From Variovorax fucosicus (GTDB lineage Bacteria > Pseudomonadota > Gammaproteobacteria > Burkholderiales > Burkholderiaceae_C): a stretch of DNA of 64,000 nt. Every line of letters starts with the position of its first letter. Position 1 is the stretch's first letter. Positions 9,045 through 16,856 of this stretch are shown one piece after another. Both the position numbers and the translations under genes were made by a program. Where the stretch lies: contig NZ_JASZYU010000001.1 of assembly GCF_030316825.1 (NCBI RefSeq), positions 1,178,001 through 1,242,000 on the forward strand, written 5' to 3'. The notes under the pieces are model-generated. The model was not told where the DNA came from and did not search any database. It saw only the letters and a program-made list of their open reading frames with translations.

Positions 9045-9776
9045 TCAGTGTCCTCCGCCGCCGCTGGCCGAGACGATGAAGCCCGGCACGCGCGTCTTCT
9101 TCTCGATGTAGGCCATGATCCGGTTGATCGCAAACGCCGAGATCACGTAGAGCCCGGTCACCGCCAGATAGACCTCGATGCCGCGCGAGGTTTCTTCCTG
9201 CGCCTGCATCGCGAACATCGTGAGCTCGGTCACCGACACGGCGAACGCCACCGACGAGTTCTTGAAGATGTTCATCGTCTCGCTGGTGAGCGGCGGCAGG
9301 ATGATGCGGTAGGCCATCGGCAGGATCACGTAGCGGTAGTACTGCGGCGTGGTGAAGCCCACCGCCATGCCCGCATAGCGCTGGCCCTTTGGCAATGCCT
9401 GGATGCCGGAGCGCACCTGCTCGGCGATCCGCGCCGAGGTGAAGAACCCCAGCGCCAGCACCACCAGCACGAAGCTCGGCACCGACTTCATCGGCGGCAC
9501 CAGCGCGGGAATCACGTGGTACCACAGGAAGATCTGCACCAACAGCGGAATGTTGCGAAACAGCTCGACCCAGGCGTTGCCCAGGCGCACCAGCCACGGG
9601 CTGTCGGGCAGCGTGCGGATGATGCCGATCAGCGAGCCCAGCACGAGCGCGACGATCAGCGCCAGCACCGCGACCGAAACGGTCCAGCCCCACGCCGACA
9701 GCATCCATTGCCAGTAAGTCGGGTACTTGCCACCCGGGTCCTGCAAGAAGACCTGCCAATCCCAGTTTGATCCCAT
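9045..9776 (-). CDS. gltJ: glutamate/aspartate ABC transporter permease
   Basis: Second transmembrane subunit of the importer, 243 residues. ATG 9776 has GAGGAG eight bases ahead, and the upstream in-frame codon at 9791 is only a TTG. The N-terminus MGSNWDWQVFLQ matches GltJ proteins. The conserved cytoplasmic loop reads EQVRSGIQALPKGQRYAGMAVG. It lies 98 bases after gltI, and that gap contains a perfect terminator-like hairpin, so its expression may be lower than that of the binding protein. Confidence 0.92.
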   Translation of the reverse strand: MGSNWDWQVFLQDPGGKYPTYWQWMLSAWGWTVSVAVLALIVALVLGSLIGIIRTLPDSPWLVRLGNAWVELFRNIPLLVQIFLWYHVIPALVPPMKSVPSFVLVVLALGFFTSARIAEQVRSGIQALPKGQRYAGMAVGFTTPQYYRYVILPMAYRIILPPLTSETMNIFKNSSVAFAVSVTELTMFAMQAQEETSRGIEVYLAVTGLYVISAFAINRIMAYIEKKTRVPGFIVSASGGGGH

Positions 9777-9824
9777 CGGGACTCTCCTCAAATGCTCGAT
9801 TGTTGGGTCTGGCGCTCTTTTGAC

Positions 9825-9853
9825 AAAACGCCCGCCTTGCGGGCGGGCGTTTT
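9825..9853 (-). terminator. intra-operon terminator/attenuator between gltI and gltJ
   Basis: A perfect 12-bp stem (AAAACGCCCGCC with GGCGGGCGTTTT) and a 5-base loop, ending in TTTT on the transcribed strand. It sits 21 bases after the gltI stop codon and 48 bases before gltJ. Binding-protein genes of ABC importers are often followed by such partial terminators, giving excess binding protein over permease. Confidence 0.75.
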
Positions 9854-9874
9854 GACGTCAGCGCCGCATGGCGA

Positions 9875-10771
9875 TCACTTCTTGGCGTAGTCTTCCATCG
9901 GCTTGTCGTTCGGGGCGGCCCAGGCAGACTTGGTGGCATCCGACAACGGCAGGTTCACGGTGACGTTTGCCGGGGGAATCGGCTTAAGGAACCACTTGTC
10001 CCACAGCTTGGCCAGGTCGCCGTTCTTGATCTGGGCCTTGATGCTGTCGTCCACGGCCTTCTTGAAGGCCGGGTCGTCCTTGCGGATCATGATGGCGATC
10101 GGCTCGACGCTCAGCACTTCGCCAACGATCTTGTACTCGGCCGGTGCCTTTGACTTGGCGATGTTCGACGCCAGGATCGACCCGTCCATCACGAACGCAT
10201 CGGCGCGGCCCGATTCAAGCAGCAGGAAGCTGTCCGAGTGGTCCTTGCCATAGAGCTCCTTGAAGTCGATGCCGCCGGCGCGTTCGTTCTTGCGCAGCGT
10301 CTGGACCGAGGTGGTGCCGGTGGTGGTGGCCACGGTCTTGCCGTTCAGGTCCTTGATCGACGTGATGCCCGAGTTGGCCTTGACCGCGATGCGCACTTCT
10401 TCCACGTAGGTGGTCACGGCGAAGGACACGTCCTTGGCGCGCGTGGCGTTGTTGGTGGTGGAGCCGCACTCGAGGTCGACCGTGCCGTTCTGCACCAGCG
10501 GCACGCGGTTCTGCGAGGTCACCGGCTGGTATTTGGTTTCGAGCTTCTTGCCGACAGCCTTCTCGAGATCCTTGATGATGTTGGCGCAGACGTCGTAGTG
10601 GAAACCGGTGTATTGCCCGTTCCCCAGCGTGTACGACAGGCCCGACGATTCGCGCACGCCTTCGGTGATGACGCCCGAGGCCTTGATCTTGGCCAGGGTG
10701 TCGGTGGCTTGCGCAAACGCGCCGCCGGCGGCGACGGCCGAGATCGCCAATGCCAGTACTTGCTTTTTCAT
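9875..10771 (-). CDS. gltI: glutamate/aspartate periplasmic binding protein
   Basis: Periplasmic solute-binding protein (SBP family 3), 298 residues. ATG 10771 has AGGAG upstream and gives a Sec signal peptide MKKQVLALAISAVAAGGAFA. The mature protein starts with TDTLAKIKASGVITEGVRESS and has the GltI-type segments DVCANIIKDLEKAVGKKL and DLECGSTTNNATRAKDVSF. It is first in the gltIJKL run. The aspartate ammonia-lyase gene lies just upstream on the same strand, supporting an acidic amino-acid substrate. Confidence 0.92.
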   Translation of the reverse strand: MKKQVLALAISAVAAGGAFAQATDTLAKIKASGVITEGVRESSGLSYTLGNGQYTGFHYDVCANIIKDLEKAVGKKLETKYQPVTSQNRVPLVQNGTVDLECGSTTNNATRAKDVSFAVTTYVEEVRIAVKANSGITSIKDLNGKTVATTTGTTSVQTLRKNERAGGIDFKELYGKDHSDSFLLLESGRADAFVMDGSILASNIAKSKAPAEYKIVGEVLSVEPIAIMIRKDDPAFKKAVDDSIKAQIKNGDLAKLWDKWFLKPIPPANVTVNLPLSDATKSAWAAPNDKPMEDYAKK

Positions 10772-10951
10772 GTGAAGAACTCCTGAAGGTGACTGAGAGA
10801 GATACAACGAAATTTTAGACATTCACGTTCTCGGGAATACCCGAATCAATGCAGTGCGCAACGCACTGTGTCCGGTCGGCAGACTTGTTGGTTAGCGCTG
10901 AACTGGTGCACTTGTCGCGCACTTGTCGCGCTTTTCGTTGTTCCGCCATGA
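10772..10951 (-). promoter_or_regulatory. gltI leader region with hairpins and an 11-bp tandem duplication
   Basis: A 180-base space between the aspA stop and gltI. It contains a 7-bp perfect stem CAGTGCG/CGCACTG with a 3-base loop (10852-10868), a small TCGGG/CCCGA stem beside it, and the tandem duplication CACTTGTCGCG twice at 10909-10930. It probably holds the gltI promoter; no convincing -35/-10 pair could be fixed by eye. Confidence 0.4.
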
Positions 10952-12403
10952 CTAAGCAGCCTCTGTGCCCGAAGGCAGGGCGGCCACCGGAACGGGTGTG
11001 GACAATCGCACAGGTTGCGTCAAATGTTCGGGAACGAGCAGCAGCGCCATCTGTTCGCGGGTCATGATGCCCAGCGATTCGGCCACCAGATCGATCGGGC
11101 CGCCGGTCTTGAGCGCGGTCTTGGCAATCAACGCAGCCTTCTCGTAGCCGATGATCGGGTTGAGGGCCGTGACCAGCGTGACCGACTCGCGCACCTGCTT
11201 GGCCAGAAACTCGTGGTTGGCCTCGATGCCCTCGACGCAGTTTTTCTGCAGCGTGACGCAGGCGTTGCCCAGATGCTGGATGCTCTTGAACAGGCTCCAG
11301 CCCATGATCGGCTCGAAGGCATTGAGCTGCAGCTGGCCGGCTTCGGACGCCATCGTCACGGTAATGTCGTTGCCGATGACCTCGAAGGCCACCTGGTTCA
11401 TCACTTCCGGAATCACCGGGTTCACCTTGCCCGGCATGATCGACGAGCCGGCCTGGCGCGCCGGCAGGCGGATCTCGCCGAAGCCGGCCTGCGGGCCGCT
11501 CGACAGCAGGCGCAGATCGTTGCAGGTCTTGCTCAGCTTGCACGCCACGCGCTTGAGCACGCCCGACAGCTGCACGAAGGCGCCGGTGTCCTGCGTGGCC
11601 TCGATCAGGTTGGCAGCCTGCTTGAGCGGGACTTCGGTCTGTTCGGCCAGGTACTGGCACACCAGGTTGGCATAGCCGTGCGGCGCGTTGATGCCGGTGC
11701 CGATGGCGGTGGCGCCCAGGTTGATTTCCTCGATCAGTGCCCGTGCTTCGGCCAGCCGCTGCTCGTCCTCGCCGATCATGATCGCGTAGGTCAGGAACTC
11801 CTGGCCCAGCGTCATCGGCACCGCGTCCTGCAACTGGGTGCGGCCGATCTTGAGCACGTCGCGGAATTCCAGCGCCTTGGCTTCGAAGCTCCTGCGCAGG
11901 TCGGCCATCGCCGTCAGCAGCCGGCCGATCGCGAACCAGAGCGCCAGGCGGACGGCCGTCGGGTAGACGTCGTTGGTGCTCTGCGATGCATTCACATGGT
12001 CGTTGGGATGCAGCACGTCGTAGCGGGCTTTTTCGTGGCCGAGCTTTTCGAGTGCGAGGTTGCAGATCACCTCGTTCGCATTCATGTTGGTCGAGGTGCC
12101 GGCGCCGCCCTGGATCACGTCGACCACGAACTCGCCGAGCAGCTTGCCCTCGATCAGGTCTTCGCAGGCCAGGATGATGGCGCCGGCGCGCTCCCGGTCC
12201 AGCGCGCCGAGGTCGGCATTGGCGCGCGCGGCGGCTTTCTTCACATAGGCCAGCGCCCGAACCAGGTCGGGCATGGCCGAGATGCGCGTGCCCGAAATCG
12301 GGAAGTTCTCGACCGCCCGGGCGGTGTGGACACCCCAATAGGCGACCACGGGTATTTGCTTTTCCCCGAGAAAATCGTGTTCGGTACGGAAATTCGAAAC
12401 CAT
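10952..12403 (-). CDS. aspA: aspartate ammonia-lyase
   Basis: Cytoplasmic enzyme that deaminates L-aspartate to fumarate and ammonia. The protein has 483 residues, near the family length of 470-480. The aspartase/fumarase signature GSSIMPGKVNP lies at residues 319-329 with the catalytic serine in the SS loop. The N-terminal RTEHDFLGEKQIPVVAYWGVHTARAVENF is characteristic of aspartase rather than class II fumarase. ATG 12403 has GGAG seven bases upstream. Next on the same strand is the glutamate/aspartate importer, making uptake followed by deamination likely. Confidence 0.88.
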   Translation of the reverse strand: MVSNFRTEHDFLGEKQIPVVAYWGVHTARAVENFPISGTRISAMPDLVRALAYVKKAAARANADLGALDRERAGAIILACEDLIEGKLLGEFVVDVIQGGAGTSTNMNANEVICNLALEKLGHEKARYDVLHPNDHVNASQSTNDVYPTAVRLALWFAIGRLLTAMADLRRSFEAKALEFRDVLKIGRTQLQDAVPMTLGQEFLTYAIMIGEDEQRLAEARALIEEINLGATAIGTGINAPHGYANLVCQYLAEQTEVPLKQAANLIEATQDTGAFVQLSGVLKRVACKLSKTCNDLRLLSSGPQAGFGEIRLPARQAGSSIMPGKVNPVIPEVMNQVAFEVIGNDITVTMASEAGQLQLNAFEPIMGWSLFKSIQHLGNACVTLQKNCVEGIEANHEFLAKQVRESVTLVTALNPIIGYEKAALIAKTALKTGGPIDLVAESLGIMTREQMALLLVPEHLTQPVRLSTPVPVAALPSGTEAA

Positions 12404-12418
12404 GGCAGCGCTCCAGTT

Positions 12419-12444
12419 AAAAAAAAGCACGCGCTCGGCGTGCT
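12419..12444 (-). terminator. terminator/attenuator immediately before aspA
   Basis: On the minus strand a 7-bp stem AGCACGC/GCGTGCT with a 5-base loop is followed by eight T residues. It lies between the LysR stop (12563) and the aspA ribosome-binding site, whose GGAG begins only about five bases after the T-run. It could terminate the upstream LysR transcript, or act as an attenuator if the aspA promoter lies upstream of it. Confidence 0.65.
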
Positions 12445-12562
12445 GGAGGTGTGTTGCGTGACAGCGAAACTGCGGCGACTGTAAGTTCGCCGCCGCACCC
12501 GCGCCAATGCCGTTTGCGGGCACCGTTATGCACAGTTGTCATAGATCGTTCACAGGCCGGCG

Positions 12563-13555
12563 CTATTTGACGCCGGCCACCGGATTGGCCACAAGGTAGC
12601 TCCACAGCGCATCGGCCGCGCGCTTGTCGGCTTGCGCCGGTTCGGCCACCGCGCCCTTGGCGGCGCGCGCGGCGGTCTTGCCGGCCGGCGCCGCAGTGGG
12701 CCGCTCGCGATAGGCCTGGATCTCGAGCGTGATTTCCAGGCTGTCGATTTCCGGCGGCAGCGCGCTCACCAGCTTGCGGGCCTTGACCTCGCGGCGCACC
12801 GCGCTCTGCGGCAGGAATGCGATGCCATGCCCCTCGAGCGCCATCACCTTGAGGCCTTCGGCCATGTCGGTTTCGTAGACGCGGTCGAGGTGGATTGCGG
12901 TGCCCGATTCCTTGAGCAGCTGGTCGACCATGCGTCCCAGATACGCCCCGGGCGCATAGCCCAGGTACGGCAGCGGCCTGCCGGCGCGCCCCGGCAGGCG
13001 GTATTTCGGCGCGCCGTCGGCATCGGGCTTGACCCAGGCCGACACCGTTTCGTGGCCCAGGCTCACCATCTCGTAGCGGTTGGCGTCGAGCTGCAGCGGC
13101 TGCGACGGGTGCTGGTAGGAGATCAGCAGGTCGCAACTGCCCTCGACCAGCCGTAGCACCGCGTCATGCACGTTGAGGGCGATCAGCCGGCTCTTGATCG
13201 GTCCGAAACGCTCCCGCAAGGTCGTGACCCAGGCCGGGAAGAAGGTGAACGCCAGCGTGTGCGGCACGGCGAATTCGATCACGTCCTGCCCCGCCGCCGC
13301 GTGGCCGCGCAGCATGGCGCGCGTGCTTTGCAAGCCCTGCAGCACCTCGAGCGCCTGGCCGTACAGGGTCTGGCCGGCCGGAGTCAGGCGTGTCGGGTAC
13401 GAGGTGCGGTCGACCAGGTCGGTGCCGGCCCACCCTTCGAGCGCCTGGATGCGGCGCGAGAAGGCCGGCTGCGTCACATGGCGCAGTTGGGCGGAGCGGC
13501 TGAAGCTGCGGGTTTCAGCAAGGCTGACGAAATCTTCCAACCACTTGGTTTCCAT
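12563..13555 (-). CDS. LysR-family transcriptional regulator (HypT/YjiE-like)
   Basis: Regulator of 330 residues. The helix-turn-helix occupies roughly residues 1-60 (METKWLEDFVSLAETRSFSRSAQLRHVTQPAFSRRIQALE). The opening ETKWL.DF and the QPAFSRRI segment resemble the HypT (YjiE) branch, whose E. coli member responds to hypochlorite. That function cannot be assumed here. The C-terminal tail beyond about residue 290 is Ala/Lys-rich and probably disordered. It is upstream of aspA on the same strand, with a terminator between, so joint transcription is doubtful. Confidence 0.85.
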   Translation of the reverse strand: METKWLEDFVSLAETRSFSRSAQLRHVTQPAFSRRIQALEGWAGTDLVDRTSYPTRLTPAGQTLYGQALEVLQGLQSTRAMLRGHAAAGQDVIEFAVPHTLAFTFFPAWVTTLRERFGPIKSRLIALNVHDAVLRLVEGSCDLLISYQHPSQPLQLDANRYEMVSLGHETVSAWVKPDADGAPKYRLPGRAGRPLPYLGYAPGAYLGRMVDQLLKESGTAIHLDRVYETDMAEGLKVMALEGHGIAFLPQSAVRREVKARKLVSALPPEIDSLEITLEIQAYRERPTAAPAGKTAARAAKGAVAEPAQADKRAADALWSYLVANPVAGVK

Positions 13556-13592
13556 GAGCCGGCATTATGTTCTTTGCGCATGAGCCGTCCAG

Positions 13593-14531
13593 TCAGATCG
13601 GTGTGACGACGCCGCGGCCGGCAAAGTGCCCTTCGGCGTTCTCGAGGAACCGCCGGAAGGAAGCTTCGGTCGCTTCGGGCGACCAGCCGGCCAGGTGCGG
13701 GGTCAGGATGAGGTTGTCGATGCCGATCAGCTGCTCCGGCCGCTTCGGCTCGCTCTCGTACACATCGATGCCGGCGCCGGCGATGCGGCCCTCGCGCAGG
13801 GCAGTGGCCAGCGCGTCGGTGTCGACCACGCTGCCGCGGCCGATGTTGACCAGGAAACCCTGCGGCCCGAGCGCGTCCAGCACCTCGGCGTTGACGATGT
13901 GCCGGGTGGCCGCGCCGCCCGGCGTGGCGCAGACGAGCACGTCGCACCAGTCGGCCAGCGCCTTGACGCTGTCGAAGTAGCGGTGCGGCGCCCCCTCTTT
14001 CGGCTTGCGGTTGTGATAGCCGATGGTCATATCGAAGCCGGCCGCCCGCCTCGCGATCTTCTGGCCGATGGTGCCGAGCCCGAGGATCCCCAGGCGCTTG
14101 CCCGAAACATTGGGCGGCTGCGGGATGGCGAGGCGCCACACGCCGTCGCGGCACAACCGGTCGAGCGTGCGAAAGCCGCGCACCGACGCGATCACGAGAC
14201 CGAAGGCGTGATCTGCCACGCAGTCGTCGTTGGTGCCCTGGCCGTTGGCCAATGCAATGCCGCGCTGGCGGGCCGCGTCGAGGTCGACCAGTTCATAGCC
14301 GGCGCCCATGCAGCACACCAGCTCCAGCGCCGGCATCGCGGCCATTTCTGCGGCGGTGAGCCCGATCACGCCGATGGTCAGCACCGCACGATAGCTGGAG
14401 CCGTGCGTGGCGATGGCGGCGTCGCGCTCGGCCGACGTGGGCGCATAGGTCAGTGCGTAGCGCTCCGCCAGGCGGGACTGGTGTTCGCTCGACAAGCTGG
14501 TGATCACCAGCAGGGGAATCTTCTCGGACAT
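13593..14531 (-). CDS. D-2-hydroxyacid dehydrogenase (glyoxylate/hydroxypyruvate reductase type)
   Basis: NAD(P)-dependent reductase of 2-keto acids, 312 residues. The Rossmann motif GLGTIGQ is near residue 153. The three catalytic residues of the family are visible: Arg in NIGRGSVVD, Glu in GIDVYESEP and His in TPHLAGW. The N-terminal catalytic subdomain contains CCMGAGYELVDLDAARQRGI. Glyoxylate or hydroxypyruvate is the likeliest substrate from the family, but other 2-keto acids are possible. The gene lies between a LysR gene (37 bases away) and the ABC transporter gene (24 bases) on the same strand. Confidence 0.87.
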   Translation of the reverse strand: MSEKIPLLVITSLSSEHQSRLAERYALTYAPTSAERDAAIATHGSSYRAVLTIGVIGLTAAEMAAMPALELVCCMGAGYELVDLDAARQRGIALANGQGTNDDCVADHAFGLVIASVRGFRTLDRLCRDGVWRLAIPQPPNVSGKRLGILGLGTIGQKIARRAAGFDMTIGYHNRKPKEGAPHRYFDSVKALADWCDVLVCATPGGAATRHIVNAEVLDALGPQGFLVNIGRGSVVDTDALATALREGRIAGAGIDVYESEPKRPEQLIGIDNLILTPHLAGWSPEATEASFRRFLENAEGHFAGRGVVTPI

Positions 14532-14555
14532 GCGTTCGTTGTTCCTGAATTGATC

Positions 14556-16391
14556 TCAAAGGACGACCGGCGTTGCTTCGACCTGCTGCATCGCCCACAT
14601 CTGCGCATAGCGGCCGTTCTGCGCCAGCAGGCCGGCGTGCGTGCCGCGCTCGACAATGACACCGCTCTCCAGCACCAGGATCTCGTGCGCATCGACCACG
14701 GTCGACAGCCGGTGCGCGATCACCAGCGTGGTCTTGTTCTGCGCGGCACTCTGCAGTTCGGCCTGGATCGCGCGTTCGTTGGCCGAATCGAGGGCCGAGG
14801 TGGCTTCATCGAAGATCAGGATCGGCGGGTCCTTGAGCAACGTGCGCGCAATGGCCACGCGCTGCTTTTCGCCGCCCGAGAGCTTGAGACCGCGCTCGCC
14901 GACCGGCGTGTCGTAGCCCTTCGGCGTGGCCATGATGAAGTCGTGGATGCGCGCCGCCTTCGCCGCCGCCTCGACTTCGTCGCGCGTGGAACCCGGCCGG
15001 CCGTAGGCGATGTTGTATTCGACCGAGTCGTTGAACAGCACCGTGTCCTGCGGCACGATGCCGATGGATCGCCGCACGCTGGCCTGCGTGACCTCGCGGA
15101 TGTCCTGGCCACCAATGGTGATACGGCCTTGCTGCACGTCGTAGAAGCGGTACATGAGCCGCGCCAACGTGGACTTTCCCGAGCCCGAAGGGCCGACCAC
15201 CGCCACCGTCTTGCCGGCAGGGATTTCGAAGCTCACATGCTTGAGGATCGGGCGCGCGGCCTCGTAGGCGAAGCTGACGTCCTCGAAACGCACGGTGGAA
15301 TCGACGCCCGCGAGCGGCTGCGCCTGCGGCGCATCGCGCACCTCGCGCTCCTTTTCCATCAGCACGAACATCTTGTCGAGGTCGGTCAGGCTCTGCTTGA
15401 TCTCGCGGTAGATCACGCCCAGAAAGTTGAGCGGGATGTAGAGCTGGATCATGAAGGCGTTGACCATCACCAGGTCGCCCAGCGTCATCCGCCCCTCGAC
15501 CACGCCCGCGGTCGCGCGCCACAGCATCAGCACCAGGCTCACCGCGATCAGCAGCTGCTGGCCGGTGTTGAGCATCGACAGCGTGCGCTGGCTCTTGATG
15601 GCGGCCTTGCGGTAGCGGTCCAGGCTCGCGTCGTAGCGTTGTGCCTCGAACTCCTCGTTGTTGAAGTACTTGACCGTTTCGTAGTTCAGCAGCGAATCGA
15701 CCGCGCGGCTCTGCGCGACCGAGTCGAGTTCGTTCATGGTCTTGCGGAACTGGGTGCGCCATTCGGTCACCGTGACGGTGAAGCCGATGTAGAGGATCAG
15801 CGCCACGCCGGTGATCCAGACGAACAGCGCGTCGAACTTGACGCCGAGGATGGTGAGCACCAGCGTCAGCTCGATGATCGTCGGCACGATGCTGTAGAGC
15901 GACATCGAGATCAGCGAGTGCACGCCACGCGTGCCGCGCTCGATGTCGCGCGTCATGCCGCCGGTCTGCCGCTCCAGGTGAAAGCGCAGGCTCAGCGCGT
16001 GCAGATGCCGGAACACCTCGAGCGAAATGCTGCGCGCCGCGCCTTCGGTCGCCTTGGCGAACACCAGCTCGCGCAGTTCACCGAACAGCGAAGTCGAAAA
16101 ACGCAGCAGCCCGTAGGCCACCAGCAGCGCGATCGGCACCACGAGCAGGGCCTGCGCCAGGTCGGGCTTCGGCGTCATGGTGTCGACCAGGTTCTTCAGC
16201 AGCACCGGCACGCCGACGTTGGCGACCTTGGCGCCGACCATGAATGCCAGCGCCGCCAGCACGCGCCACTTGTACTGCCAGAGGTAGGGAAACAGGCGGC
16301 GCAGCGTGGCCCAGTCGGAGCGATCGGCGCGCGCGGGCGCACCGGAAGAGGCGGCGTGAGGAGAGGAAAGCGTTTCGCCGCTGCGGCGCAT
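14556..16391 (-). CDS. ABC transporter, fused permease/ATPase (Atm1/HMT1-type)
   Basis: Half-size ABC exporter of 611 residues: about six transmembrane helices in residues 45-330 and a C-terminal nucleotide-binding domain. Walker [10 protein letters not shown], signature LSGGEKQRVAIARTL and Walker B ILIFDEATSALD are intact. Segments such as NYETVKYFNNEEFEAQRYD and FQMxxxLYIPLNFLG-like MIQLYIPLNFLGVIYREIKQSL are the hallmark of the mitochondrial Atm1/HMT1 family, which exports glutathione-linked compounds and is tied to iron-sulfur or metal homeostasis. ATG 16391 is only 41 bases from the divergent thioesterase start. Confidence 0.88.
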   Translation of the reverse strand: MRRSGETLSSPHAASSGAPARADRSDWATLRRLFPYLWQYKWRVLAALAFMVGAKVANVGVPVLLKNLVDTMTPKPDLAQALLVVPIALLVAYGLLRFSTSLFGELRELVFAKATEGAARSISLEVFRHLHALSLRFHLERQTGGMTRDIERGTRGVHSLISMSLYSIVPTIIELTLVLTILGVKFDALFVWITGVALILYIGFTVTVTEWRTQFRKTMNELDSVAQSRAVDSLLNYETVKYFNNEEFEAQRYDASLDRYRKAAIKSQRTLSMLNTGQQLLIAVSLVLMLWRATAGVVEGRMTLGDLVMVNAFMIQLYIPLNFLGVIYREIKQSLTDLDKMFVLMEKEREVRDAPQAQPLAGVDSTVRFEDVSFAYEAARPILKHVSFEIPAGKTVAVVGPSGSGKSTLARLMYRFYDVQQGRITIGGQDIREVTQASVRRSIGIVPQDTVLFNDSVEYNIAYGRPGSTRDEVEAAAKAARIHDFIMATPKGYDTPVGERGLKLSGGEKQRVAIARTLLKDPPILIFDEATSALDSANERAIQAELQSAAQNKTTLVIAHRLSTVVDAHEILVLESGVIVERGTHAGLLAQNGRYAQMWAMQQVEATPVVL

Positions 16392-16432
16392 GGATGACAA
16401 TCGTGGCTGTTGTTGTTCTCCAGATTGTGCCC

Positions 16433-16855
16433 ATGTCCGATTCTTCCAGCGCCAGTGTGGCCGCAACCCTCAAGAGCCTGCCGACCGACATGGAGCTGGT
16501 GCTCAAGGTCATTCCGATGCCGGCCGACGTCAACGCCAACGGCGACATCTTCGGCGGCTGGGTCATGGCCCAGTGCGACCTGGCGGGCTCGGTGATTCCG
16601 GCGCGCTATGCCAAGGGCCGCATGGCGACCGTGGCAGTGAACGAATTCATCTTCAAGCAGCCGGTGCGGCTCGGCGACATTCTCTCGTTCTATTCGAAGC
16701 TGGTGAAGATCGGCCGCACCTCCATCACCGTGACGGTCGAGGTGTTCGCCGAGCGCTTCAAGGCGCAGGGCGAGTACCTCAAGGTGACGCAGGCGACCTT
16801 CACCTATGTGGCGATCGACGACAACGGAAGGCCGCGGGCGATCGAGCGGGAATGA
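16433..16855 (+). CDS. acyl-CoA thioesterase, hotdog fold (YciA-like)
   Basis: Hydrolyses acyl-CoA thioesters in the cytoplasm; 140 residues, one hotdog domain. The helix-strand motif NANGDIFGGWVMAQCDLAG carries the conserved Asn/Asp-Gly-Gly pattern of the YciA/BACH group, and AVNEFIFKQPVRLGDIL and TYVAIDDNGRPRAI are typical. It is divergent from the Atm1-type gene with a 41-base gap, so promoters must overlap. It converges on the Bug gene with no usable intergenic DNA (stop 16855, opposing stop at 16857). Confidence 0.88.
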   Translation: MSDSSSASVAATLKSLPTDMELVLKVIPMPADVNANGDIFGGWVMAQCDLAGSVIPARYAKGRMATVAVNEFIFKQPVRLGDILSFYSKLVKIGRTSITVTVEVFAERFKAQGEYLKVTQATFTYVAIDDNGRPRAIERE

Positions 16856-16856
16856 A

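Noticed and set aside
10952..12403. Class II fumarase
   Set aside because: The shared GSSIMPGKVNP signature does not discriminate, but the N-terminal region and the adjacent acidic amino-acid importer favour aspartase.
13626..16397. 923-codon open frame on the plus strand over the dehydrogenase and ABC transporter genes
   Set aside because: Same kind of antisense shadow; it spans two convincing minus-strand genes and has low-complexity composition.
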